Source of the DNA: an uncultured Dehalococcoidia bacterium
Lineage (GTDB): Bacteria > Chloroflexota > Dehalococcoidia > Lucifugimonadales > UBA3495
Direction of reading: 5' to 3'
Length of the DNA stretch: 64,000 nucleotides
Assembly (NCBI GenBank): GCA_958296225.1
Contig: OY282456.1
Location: 1,302,001-1,366,000 of the forward strand
Below are positions 7,917 to 15,536 of the stretch, one piece after another. The position numbers and the translations under genes were made by a program. Under the pieces are notes generated by a model. The model worked only from the letters and a program-made list of their open reading frames with translations, had not been told where the DNA came from and made no database searches. Each line of letters opens with the position of its first letter. The first letter of the stretch is position 1.

Positions 7917-8648
7917 CTAAACGCCGGCGGATTGGCGGGCGTCGTGGCAGGTCGGGCAGAGTGGTTCGTTGACCTGCGTCGGGTGTTCTTCGCCGCAGCG
8001 GTGGCAAGCCTGGTGCGTGCCGTTTCGCCCCAGTTTCGTGTAGCAGGGAACGCACAGGGGTCGGTTCAGGTCAAAATCTTTGGGGTTGCCGCACGCGATG
8101 CAGAACCCGGACGCCTTGATATGCTCGGCAATTGCCGTCGCCGTCCGGGATGTCGCCGGCGTTGCCGGCGTCCGGGGAACGCCGTTCCGTTGCGCCGGAT
8201 GGGCCGCCGGCGCCGGGGCCGGTTCCGGCGCGTCCGCTCCGTCCGCCAGGGCTTTGACGTAATCTCCAACCTCCCGGCGCAGTTTGGCGTCGGTAAGCAG
8301 CAGCCCCACTTCGCGGGAGTACATTGCGGACGTTTCCAACAGGTTCATCGTGGTGACCAGGGTAACGCTTTCGTTGGCGTAGATTTTGGCGTGGAGCATC
8401 CGCACCGGGATGACGGTAACGCCGGCGTATTCCGCCGGGGGGCCGGGCTCATCCGCCCGGTAGTAAATCGTCACCGCCACGCCCCGCTGCTGGGCGGCGG
8501 CTACTTCTCGTTTCAGATGCCCCCAGTGCTTGTTGTACGGGGACACCAGCGTTAGCTGCTGCCGCGCCTGGGCGATAACGCGCAGCAGCGCGTCGCCAAT
8601 CTGCCAGTCCGCGAGAAACTCAACCGCGGCGCCGGAACGCCCAAACAT
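7917..8648 (-). CDS. Phospholipase D-like protein with C-terminal zinc ribbons
   Basis: 243 residues from the ATG at 8648 (a GTG at 8657 is possible). The first 140 residues carry one HKD-like half site: VRMLHAKIYANESVTLVTTMN, with His and Lys spaced as in PLD-type nucleases and the downstream Asn. After a Pro/Ala-rich linker come two Cys4 modules (CIACG...CVPCY and CHRCG...CPTCH). PLD-like proteins act on phosphodiesters in lipids or nucleic acids. A single HKD motif implies a dimer forms the site, as in Nuc-type nucleases. The zinc ribbons suggest nucleic-acid binding; this is inference. Confidence 0.75.
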   Translation of the reverse strand: MFGRSGAAVEFLADWQIGDALLRVIAQARQQLTLVSPYNKHWGHLKREVAAAQQRGVAVTIYYRADEPGPPAEYAGVTVIPVRMLHAKIYANESVTLVTTMNLLETSAMYSREVGLLLTDAKLRREVGDYVKALADGADAPEPAPAPAAHPAQRNGVPRTPATPATSRTATAIAEHIKASGFCIACGNPKDFDLNRPLCVPCYTKLGRNGTHQACHRCGEEHPTQVNEPLCPTCHDARQSAGV

Positions 8649-8695
8649 AACGTCCACCTGTCCGATTTGCTTTTTAGAAGAGCCGGTGCGAGTAA

Positions 8696-8827
8696 TTAAT
8701 TATATGCCCCGGCCCCGCCGCCGTTATCACAACGCCCGCAACAGTTCCTGGTAGTTTTCGTGGCCGGGGCGGTGGCCCGTCCCGCGACCGGCGCCGGTGG
8801 CCGGGGCAGCTTTCCTTGCTGGGACAT
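8696..8827 (-). CDS. Short hypothetical ORF overlapping a duplicated gene tail
   Basis: 43 codons from an ATG preceded by GAGGAAAGGG, starting 10 bases after the stop of the small membrane protein gene at 8838-9026. The product (MSQQGKLPRP..., with CCGRC) has no recognisable domain. In a different frame, 8730-8770 repeats the last dozen codons of the metallo-hydrolase gene (HENYQELLRAL and stop). The segment is therefore at least partly a duplication scar and the ORF may be accidental. Confidence 0.25.
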   Translation of the reverse strand: MSQQGKLPRPPAPVAGRATAPATKTTRNCCGRCDNGGGAGAYN

Positions 8828-8837
8828 AGCCCTTTCC

Positions 8838-9026
8838 TCATTCCGCCCCCAAGGCTCTTTGGAGCCCCAGCACGGCGCCCAGGAGGCCGCCGAACAGGAA
8901 CATCGGCGGAGTGAGCAGGACGTGGCCCGACCGGGGCACAACACTGGTGAAAAACAGCGTCCAGAGCACGGCAACGGCGGCGGCGGCAAGTACGCCGCCA
9001 ATTACGACGTTAGCTATAACTTGCAT
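8838..9026 (-). CDS. Small two-helix membrane protein
   Basis: 62 residues from the ATG at 9026, chosen because GGAGGA lies 7 bases upstream (9034-9039). Two hydrophobic stretches, MQVIANVVIGGVLAAAAVAV and the later LTPPMFLFGGLLGAVLG, suggest two membrane helices. No family is recognised. It overlaps the 3' end of the broken frame at 9014-9261, which also encoded a membrane helix, so the two may have been an operon. Confidence 0.6.
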   Translation of the reverse strand: MQVIANVVIGGVLAAAAVAVLWTLFFTSVVPRSGHVLLTPPMFLFGGLLGAVLGLQRALGAE

Positions 9027-9261
9027 TTTAGATTCCTCCGCCCCTTCCGTCCGGTGTTCCGGTAACGCCGGTAGCTGCGTATGTTCCTGCGTTGCGGCCC
9101 GCCGTATATTGGCAGATTGACCCGGCCTTTCAATACTATGACGTGTCGTGCCGGCCGGATATTCTGATTGTGGGAACCGCGCCGCCTGGTCGCCAGCCAA
9201 TGCCCAAACAAGACGCCGATAAGCGTAGTGAACAACCCGCATACTACAGTAATCCAGACAT
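9014..9261 (-). pseudogene. Frameshifted small membrane protein
   Basis: A reverse frame encodes VWITVVCGLFTTLIGVLFGH followed by a basic tail (WLATRRRGSHNQN), typical of one-helix membrane proteins. It has no ATG in frame. An ATG at 9261 sits 2 codons upstream but one base out of frame, so adding a single base would restore an MSWITVV-type start. A TACAAT -10-like box lies at 9290-9295. It could be decay, a sequencing error, or translation from the internal TTG at 9235. Bases 9262-9486 hold nothing else recognised. Confidence 0.35.
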
Positions 9262-9486
9262 TCGCCGATATTCCTGACCGCGCTTCCGTATTGTACTATG
9301 TCCCCGCCGCATTCTGCACCAGCGGCGGCGTGTGCTGCCGGGTCTTTCGGTTCTTGCCATTCCGGCGCAACCGGGAACCCGGAGTCCGAGTACGGCACCA
9401 ACGGATTTGGCGTCAAGACGCCGGAATCCCCGAAAGAAGGCCGAAAAACTCCGGCGTATCCATACGGCTGGGAAGCGGAGTCCCTG

Positions 9487-10620
9487 CTACAACGCCCGCA
9501 GCAGTTCCTGGTAGTTTTCGTGGCCGGTGCGCCGCAGGCGGTGGTCGTCGGTTACTTCCATATCCCCCGAATCCTCCAGCAGTTCCACATGGGCCACCAC
9601 TTCGGTCAGCGCGGCGAACAGGTTGCCCCCTTCCAGCTTGCGCCGCTCGAAGGTGCGGCGGGTTACGGCTTCCAGGGGCTGCGGCTCCGGGCCGGCGGTA
9701 ACCAGGATGCGGCCCAGGCGTCGGGCGTGAAAGCGGATGAGGTCGGCGGCCCGCTGGGTGGTCTGGAAGTTGAACTTGTGGTTGTTGTACAGGCGATGGG
9801 CCGGCAGCACCGCCACCTCCGGCCCCAGGTCGGCCACCCGTTGCAGGGAGCGCAGGTAGGTCAGCAGGCCGTAGGAATCGGCCGGGTCGTGGTAATGCTC
9901 CGGCAGGCTGCGGAGCATTGCGGCGGTATAGTCCGTTTTCATCGTGGGATGGGGGCTGATTTCGGGCAGCACGTGGTCGCCGGTGAACACCGTCCCGCCC
10001 CCGGGCTCCTGGCCAATCACGGCGCAAATTTCGTCGGGCGAATGTCCCGGCGCGTGCATATAGGTCAGGTTGCCCTGCCGTTCTCCGTGAACGATGGGAT
10101 GGCCCACGGTCACCGACTGTCGGGCGTCCAGATAGCGGCTGCGTTCCTCGGAATCCGAGGGCGTGAAACCGTTGGCGCGGGCCGCCTCCCACATCATCGC
10201 CTTGATTGGCGAGGTAGGCAGCATCTGCAAGTCGCGGGGGTCAAAGGGCAGCAGGGGTTGGTAAATGTCGTGGGCCCAGAACTCGGCCCCCGACGCCTCC
10301 AGCAGCCGGGCCACGCCGCCGTCGTGGTCGGCGTGGCCGTGGGTGATGATAACCCGCTCCACGTCGGCGATGCCGGAGCCGAACAGGGCCATGCCCGATT
10401 GCAGCAGGTCAAACGAAGCCTCGGCGCCGGGGTCAATCAGCGTCAGCCCCTCGTTCTCAAAAATATAGGCCCAGGTCGGCCCGGTGTGGGAGTGCCCTTC
10501 CTGCGGCACCGCCACCGTATGGATGCGGCGTCCGTCCTCGCCGGTCAGCGCCAGCACCATGCCATTGCCGGCGGAATCGCCATTGCGGAGGACAGCCACC
10601 TCCGTGAAGTAGTCGGGCAT
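9487..10620 (-). CDS. Metallo-beta-lactamase-fold hydrolase
   Basis: 377 residues from the ATG at 10620. The zinc motif HGHADHDGG lies near residue 95, with further ligands at HAPGHSPDEI and in FTGDHVLPEISPHP. The C-terminal region (VLPAHRLYNNHKFNFQTTQR) matches the MBL-fold/winged-helix proteins of the lactamase_B2 type, which hydrolyse varied thioesters and esters. A second, out-of-frame ATG lies nearer the AAGGAGGA site. The 3' tail is duplicated near 8730-8770. Confidence 0.85.
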   Translation of the reverse strand: MPDYFTEVAVLRNGDSAGNGMVLALTGEDGRRIHTVAVPQEGHSHTGPTWAYIFENEGLTLIDPGAEASFDLLQSGMALFGSGIADVERVIITHGHADHDGGVARLLEASGAEFWAHDIYQPLLPFDPRDLQMLPTSPIKAMMWEAARANGFTPSDSEERSRYLDARQSVTVGHPIVHGERQGNLTYMHAPGHSPDEICAVIGQEPGGGTVFTGDHVLPEISPHPTMKTDYTAAMLRSLPEHYHDPADSYGLLTYLRSLQRVADLGPEVAVLPAHRLYNNHKFNFQTTQRAADLIRFHARRLGRILVTAGPEPQPLEAVTRRTFERRKLEGGNLFAALTEVVAHVELLEDSGDMEVTDDHRLRRTGHENYQELLRAL

Positions 10621-10776
10621 CAGGACATTCCTCCTTATAATAACTGACAACGACCCGCGGCCATACCGCCGGCTCCGGCCCGCATTATACCCGGCGCGGG
10701 GCCGGCGTGGGCGCCGGGCATGATAGAATCAGCCCGCAACCTGAGCCGGCAATGCGCCTCACCGCCCGGAGTGTTT

Positions 10777-11550
10777 ATGACAACTGCCACCGGAACCGCA
10801 TTGATGATTCCCTACACCCGGCTGGGAGAGATTGACTACGCCAGCCTGGATTACGACCCCGACAAACCGGAGCCGATGCCCGACGCTATGGAACAGGAAC
10901 CCGTGGTACAGGAAATCCTCGGCCTGCTGGGCAGCCGTTTCACCGATTTCTGGCTGCGCCCGGACAACTTCCTCAGCAGCAATACCATTTTGTGCTACGA
11001 ACCGGGCAACCTCAACGTCCGGGTGCAGCCCGACATCTACCTGTCCTTCGGGGTGGACCAGGGCGCAATTCGCCGCCGGAAGCTCTACCTCCCCTGGGAG
11101 GCGGGCAAGCCGCCGGACCTGGCGCTGGAAGTAGCCTCAGAAAGCACCAGCGGGCAGGACATCATCGCCAAGCCCCGCATCTACGCCGCCATGGGCATCC
11201 CCGAATACTGGCGGTTCGACCCCACCGGCGGCGAGTATCACGGCAGAGCGCTGGCCGGAGGACGCCTGCTTGGCGGTGAATACCGGCCGGTTGAGCTGAC
11301 CACCGAACCCGACGGCATCCTCAAAGGCTACAGCCCGGTGATGGAGCTGTCTTTGTGCTGGGACGAAGGCTGGCCCCGCCTCTACGACCCGGCAACCGGA
11401 ACCTACCTGGAGAACTGGCGGCAGGAACGGGCCAGATTCCTGGCGGAGCGGGTCAGAGAGCGGGCCGCCCACGAGGCCGAGCGAGCCGAGCTCCAGGCCA
11501 GGATACGGGAACTCGAAACGGAGCTGCGGCAACGGCAATCGGAAAGTTAG
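10777..11550 (+). CDS. Uma2-family putative endonuclease (DUF820), copy 1
   Basis: 257 residues. Uma2 proteins have a PD-(D/E)xK nuclease fold and occur in large numbers in cyanobacteria and Chloroflexota; their biological target is unknown. Visible motifs: VQPDIYLSFG near residue 84, the PPDLALEVASES strand near residue 110, then GIPEYWRFDPTGGEYH. The C-terminus is a charged coiled coil (ARIRELETELRQRQ). The ATG at 10777 is preserved in the adjacent near-identical copy at 11595. No partner gene is evident. Confidence 0.85.
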   Translation: MTTATGTALMIPYTRLGEIDYASLDYDPDKPEPMPDAMEQEPVVQEILGLLGSRFTDFWLRPDNFLSSNTILCYEPGNLNVRVQPDIYLSFGVDQGAIRRRKLYLPWEAGKPPDLALEVASESTSGQDIIAKPRIYAAMGIPEYWRFDPTGGEYHGRALAGGRLLGGEYRPVELTTEPDGILKGYSPVMELSLCWDEGWPRLYDPATGTYLENWRQERARFLAERVRERAAHEAERAELQARIRELETELRQRQSES

Positions 11551-11594
11551 TCCCCCGATAAACAACGACCCGCCGGCCGCCCGGAGTGTATGTG

Positions 11595-12353
11595 ATGACC
11601 GTCACCGGAACCGCATTGATGATTCCCTACACCCGGCTGGGAGAGATTGACTACGCCAGCCTGGATTACGACCCCGACAAACCGGAGCCGATGCCCGACG
11701 CTATGGAACAGGAACCCGTGGTACAGGAAATCCTCGGCCTGATGGGCAGCCGTTTCACCGACTTCTGGCTGCGCCTGGACAACTTCCTCAGCAGCAATAC
11801 CATTTTGTGCTACGAACCGGGCAACCTCAACGTCCGGGTGCAGCCCGACATCTACCTGTCCTTCGGGGTGGACCAGGGCGCAATTCGCCGCCGGAAGCTC
11901 TACCTCCCCTGGGAGGCGGGCAAGCCGCCGGACCTGGCGCTGGAAGTAGCCTCCGCGAGCACCAGCCGGCAGGACATCATCGCCAAGCCCCGCATCTACG
12001 CCGCCATGGGCATCCCCGAATACTGGCGGTTCGACCCCACCGGCGGCGAGTATCACGGCAGAGCGCTGGCCGGGGGACGCCTGCTTGGCGGTGAATACCG
12101 GCCGGTTGAGCTGACCACCGAACCCGACGGCATCCTCAAAGGCTACAGCCCGGTGATGGAGCTGTCTTTGTGCTGGGACGAAGGCTGGCCGCGGCTCTAC
12201 GACCCGGCAACCGGAACCTACCTGGAGAACTGGCGGCAGGAGCGGACCAGATTTCTAGTGGAACAGGCCGGATTCCTGGCGGAGCGGGCAACGCTCCTGT
12301 CCAGGATACAAGAACTCGAAGCGGAGCTGCGGCAGCGGCAATCGGAAAGTTAG
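11595..12353 (+). CDS. Uma2-family putative endonuclease (DUF820), tandem copy 2
   Basis: 252 residues, almost identical to copy 1 from MIPYTRLGEIDY to the LENWRQER region, including upstream bases around the start (CCGGAGTGT). The copies differ mainly in the C-terminal coiled coil, which here is shorter (VEQAGFLAERATLLSRIQEL), and in a few substitutions (LLG to LMG, ESTSGQD to ASTSRQD). The catalytic core is the same. The close match shows recent tandem duplication or gene conversion. The start ATG at 11595 is homologous to copy 1. Confidence 0.85.
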   Translation: MTVTGTALMIPYTRLGEIDYASLDYDPDKPEPMPDAMEQEPVVQEILGLMGSRFTDFWLRLDNFLSSNTILCYEPGNLNVRVQPDIYLSFGVDQGAIRRRKLYLPWEAGKPPDLALEVASASTSRQDIIAKPRIYAAMGIPEYWRFDPTGGEYHGRALAGGRLLGGEYRPVELTTEPDGILKGYSPVMELSLCWDEGWPRLYDPATGTYLENWRQERTRFLVEQAGFLAERATLLSRIQELEAELRQRQSES

Positions 12354-12413
12354 CCCACGCCTGCTATAATGCCGCCAACACAGATTAATCGGCATAAGTC
12401 AGGAGGTTTCGCA

Positions 12414-13184
12414 ATGCGGTTGGAAGGCAAGGTTGCGCTGATTAGCGGGGCGGCCAGCGGCGTGGAGAGCGAGTTGATGGGCTTTGGCGGCGCGGCGGCC
12501 CGTATGTTCTGCCGGGAAGGGGCCAAAGTCGTGCTGGGCGACATCAACACCGCCGGCGGCGAGCGCACCGCCGCGCAGATTCGCGCCGCCGGCGGCGATG
12601 CCATTTTCGTCAAACTGGACGTCACCAGCGAACAGGACTGGATTGACGCCGTGGCGGCCACCGTCGCCGCTTACGGCACGCTGAACGTGCTGGTCAACAA
12701 CGCCGGCACCGGCGCGCGTTATACCGTCGAGGAAACCACCGCAGACGCCTGGGACGGCCAGATTGACGTTCACGCCAAGGGAACCTTCCTGGGAACCCGG
12801 CAGGCCATCCCGGAGATGCTGAAGGCCGGCGGCGGCTCCATCATCAACATCTCGTCAATCTATGGACTTGTGGGCAGCCCCACTTCTACTGCCTATCATG
12901 CCGCCAAAGGGGCCGTCCGGCTGTTCACCAAGTCGGCGGCCATCCAGTACGCCGGCGACAACATACGGGTCAACTCCATTCATCCCGGCTACTGCCACAC
13001 GCCGCTCACCACCCGCAGCTATGAGAACGAACGATACCTGGACTGGATTCAAGAGCGCATACCCATCGGTCGGGTGGGCGTCGCCGATGACATCGCTTAT
13101 GGCATCGTGTTCCTCGCCTCGGATGAATCCTCCTTTATGACGGGTTCCGAGCTGGTCATCGACGGCGGGACGACGGCGCAGTAG
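12414..13184 (+). CDS. Short-chain dehydrogenase/reductase with an extended cofactor loop
   Basis: 256 residues from the ATG at 12414, preceded by AGGAGG. SDR motifs: NNAGTGARY, NISSIYGLVGSP with the catalytic Ser, YHAAKGA with Tyr and Lys, and a normal C-terminus (MTGSELVIDGGTTAQ). The cofactor motif is unusual: GAASGVESELMGFGGAAARM in place of the compact TGxxxGIG, an insertion of several residues. The rest is a regular classical SDR, so it probably still binds NAD(P). Substrate unknown. Confidence 0.85.
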   Translation: MRLEGKVALISGAASGVESELMGFGGAAARMFCREGAKVVLGDINTAGGERTAAQIRAAGGDAIFVKLDVTSEQDWIDAVAATVAAYGTLNVLVNNAGTGARYTVEETTADAWDGQIDVHAKGTFLGTRQAIPEMLKAGGGSIINISSIYGLVGSPTSTAYHAAKGAVRLFTKSAAIQYAGDNIRVNSIHPGYCHTPLTTRSYENERYLDWIQERIPIGRVGVADDIAYGIVFLASDESSFMTGSELVIDGGTTAQ

Positions 13185-13217
13185 GCTGCGCTGCCAGCCG
13201 GTGGGAGCGCATCAATC

Positions 13218-13685
13218 ATGGCGGTGTCGAAAGACCGGGTGCTCTTCAAAGAGCATGGGGTGCTGGTCACTTACGAACGGTTCGTTGAGCCGGAGGGCAA
13301 GGAGTACCGCATCGAGGACATCCGGGCGGTGGAGATGGAAGTGGTCGAAGAGGAGTCCAACCGGCCGCCCATCCGCTGGTGGCGCACCGTGGGCGGCGGC
13401 GGCGTCATCGGGTGCGCCGTGGCCGCAGTGGGCGGGTTCGCCGGCGCCTGGCTAACCATGGGCATCTTCGTAGTGCTGGTGGCAGTGGCCGTAACCTGGT
13501 GGAGCAACCGCATCCGCTCCAACAAGTTCAAGGTCTATCACGTCATCGTGACGCTGCCGACCAGACGGGAAGACCGGCAGGAACACCGCATCATCTCATC
13601 CACCAGCCGGTTTTTCAGCGAACGGCTGAAAGTGGCCCTGGAGCGGGCAATGGTAGAACGGCCGGCGCGGTATGAGGGGCGGTAG
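13218..13685 (+). CDS. DUF6232-like small membrane protein
   Basis: 155 residues. An N-terminal soluble strand-rich part (GVLVTYERFVEPEGKEYRIE, DIRAVEMEV) precedes two adjacent hydrophobic segments (VIGCAVAAVGGFAGAWLTMG and IFVVLVAVAVTWW), then a soluble tail with YHVIVTLPTRRED. This layout fits the DUF6232 family, whose function is unknown. The gene starts 33 bases after the SDR stop and may be cotranscribed with it. Confidence 0.65.
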   Translation: MAVSKDRVLFKEHGVLVTYERFVEPEGKEYRIEDIRAVEMEVVEEESNRPPIRWWRTVGGGGVIGCAVAAVGGFAGAWLTMGIFVVLVAVAVTWWSNRIRSNKFKVYHVIVTLPTRREDRQEHRIISSTSRFFSERLKVALERAMVERPARYEGR

Positions 13686-13696
13686 AATACAGTCGG

Positions 13697-14116
13697 CTAA
13701 TCGCCTGACGCCGTGGGGATTGCAGACTGCTTTACCAGAGGGCGACGGCGGATGCTGCCGGCCTTGCGCTTTACGCGCCGGCGGGTACGCCGGCGACCGC
13801 CAGACTTGTCCTTATCCTCCGGCCTGGCGAGACGGTCGTCGGCCAGCCACCGCTTGACTGCGCCGATGACGATGGCGTGGGCTTCCTCCGGCATATCGCA
13901 GACCAGCGACCGCCAAACATCCTCGTTGCTGATGCTGTCGATTACATCGCCGGCGCCGGTGCCGGCGATGTAATCCTGCAACACCGACATACCGACGGCC
14001 ACTTCGCCGGAGCGGATGCAGTAAATGCCCTCTTTGAGCATAGCCTCACGGAAAGCCGGGTCCCGGGCAACGCGCTTATGGACAGTTTCACGAAAATCGT
14101 GCAGTATCAAATCCAT
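13697..14116 (-). CDS. Antitoxin of a RelE/HigB-like module (putative)
   Basis: 139 residues. The segment FRETVHKRVARDPAFREAML and the following GEVAVGMSVLQDYIAGTGA resemble the N-terminal region of addiction-module regulators that accompany the killer proteins of the RelE/ParE superfamily. The C-terminus is very basic (RRRTRRRVKRKAG), which may bind DNA or RNA. It starts 13 bases after the toxin stop, in toxin-antitoxin order. No clear helix-turn-helix can be picked out by eye, so the role rests on context and the N-terminal pattern. Confidence 0.6.
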   Translation of the reverse strand: MDLILHDFRETVHKRVARDPAFREAMLKEGIYCIRSGEVAVGMSVLQDYIAGTGAGDVIDSISNEDVWRSLVCDMPEEAHAIVIGAVKRWLADDRLARPEDKDKSGGRRRTRRRVKRKAGSIRRRPLVKQSAIPTASGD

Positions 14117-14129
14117 GCTCCAAAGCCTC

Positions 14130-14450
14130 CTAACGTGTGCGATTTCTGTATTCTCGCCATAGGATGCGAGCTGTTGCGATGTCCTTACGTTGCCGGCGCT
14201 TGGGGCCGCCGGCGAGCAAAATTATCATGGTGTCGCCGTCCATACCGAAGTAAAGCCGGTAACCGGGTCCGAAGTTTATGCGATATTCAGAAATCCCTCC
14301 TGGCAATCTTCTTACGTTTGAAAGGTTGCCCTGCTCCATCCGGTCAATGGCTACTTTTACTCTGCTGGCCGCGCTTTCATCCAGCCCATCGAACCATCTG
14401 GCAAAACGGTTACGGCCAGTTGCGCCCACGTATTCCCTAATTTCTATCAT
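14130..14450 (-). CDS. RelE/ParE-superfamily toxin (addiction module killer protein type)
   Basis: 106 residues from the ATG at 14450. The sequence follows the killer-protein pattern: IREYVGATGRNRFARWFDGL, KVAIDRMEQGNLSNVRRLPG, ISEYRINFGPGYRLYFGMDG, then LLAGGPKRRQRKDIATA. These small toxins usually cut mRNA at the ribosome. The key basic residues (R of GYRLYF, K/R of GGPKRRQ) are present, so it appears functional. The antitoxin follows directly. Confidence 0.85.
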   Translation of the reverse strand: MIEIREYVGATGRNRFARWFDGLDESAASRVKVAIDRMEQGNLSNVRRLPGGISEYRINFGPGYRLYFGMDGDTMIILLAGGPKRRQRKDIATARILWREYRNRTR

Positions 14451-14520
14451 GGGATGTAGCAAGACTGGCAGCGGATTTTAGCGCCAAGCCTGGCCCCGCA
14501 GCTGCGACGCCAAGCCGTTC

Positions 14521-15498
14521 TTACCCGTCGCTAACGTCGATGACCACCTTGCCCACGGTTGCGGCCCGCACCGCCTCATGCGCCCCGGCGGTGTCTTCCA
14601 GAGGGAAATGCGGCCCGTCCATGCCGACCAGTTCCCCTGATGCCAGCCAGCGGTTGGTGTCGTTGACGCCGGCGGTTTTGGCCGCTTCGGGCATATCGTA
14701 CACCAGGACGTGGCGGACGTTGACGTTGCTCACCGGGAAGTCGAACCGGGGCGCGGGGCCGTCGCCGGCGGCGTAGATGGCGATGCTGCCGCCCCGCTTG
14801 ATGACCTGCCGGCTGACGGCGAAGTTGCCGGAGAAATCCACCTCCACGATGAGGTCAACACCCTGGCCGTCGGTTAGCTCCAGGATGCGGGCCGCGGTGT
14901 CTTCGCTGCGGTAGTTGACGGTGTGATGAGCGCCGGCCCGGCGCGCAATCTCTGCCTTGGCGTCGCCGCTGACAGTGCTGATGATGCGCTCCGCGCCGCC
15001 AATCCGGGCCATCTGCAAGGCCATATTGCCCACCGCGCCGGCCCCGCCGGGCGCCAGAACCGTCTTGCCGGCCAGTGGGCCGTCGGCAAAGACGCAGCGG
15101 TGAGCGGTCAGGGCGGGCACCCCCAGGCCGGCGGCGGTGCCGAAATCCACGTTGTCGGGCAGGCGCACGGCTCTGCTGGACGGCTGCACCGTGTAGCCGG
15201 CGGCCGTGCCAAAGGCGCGCCCGATTTGGGATTGATACACCCAAACCCGTTCCCCGATACGGCTCTCCGGCACGCCCTCGCCCACCAGATCAATGACGCC
15301 GCCGCCGTCCTGGTTGGGGATGATGCGCGGGAAGTTGATGCGGGAGGTTGTCCCCTGCCGCCGTTTCCAGTCGGACGGGTTGACGCCGGACGTTGCCACG
15401 CGGACGCGCACCTCGCCGGGGCCGGGTTCGGGGTCGGGCATTTCGCCCACCTGCAACACCGAAGCGTCTCCGTTTTCTTCATACCAGACTGCGCGCAT
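14521..15498 (-). CDS. NADPH:quinone reductase-like zinc-free alcohol dehydrogenase (MDR family)
   Basis: 325 residues from the ATG at 15498, with GGAGGAACC upstream. The start MRAVWYEENGDASVLQVGEM is typical of quinone reductases of the medium-chain family. The nucleotide-binding region is VLAPGGAGAVGNMALQMARI, followed by ARRAGAHHTVNYRSED. The catalytic and structural zinc cysteines of true alcohol dehydrogenases are absent, as expected for this branch. Substrate probably a quinone or enone; not determinable. It follows the secreted peptidase gene on the same strand. Confidence 0.88.
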   Translation of the reverse strand: MRAVWYEENGDASVLQVGEMPDPEPGPGEVRVRVATSGVNPSDWKRRQGTTSRINFPRIIPNQDGGGVIDLVGEGVPESRIGERVWVYQSQIGRAFGTAAGYTVQPSSRAVRLPDNVDFGTAAGLGVPALTAHRCVFADGPLAGKTVLAPGGAGAVGNMALQMARIGGAERIISTVSGDAKAEIARRAGAHHTVNYRSEDTAARILELTDGQGVDLIVEVDFSGNFAVSRQVIKRGGSIAIYAAGDGPAPRFDFPVSNVNVRHVLVYDMPEAAKTAGVNDTNRWLASGELVGMDGPHFPLEDTAGAHEAVRAATVGKVVIDVSDG

Positions 15499-15536
15499 TG
15501 TGGTTCCTCCATGTTGCATATTGGTTGATTTTGCCG

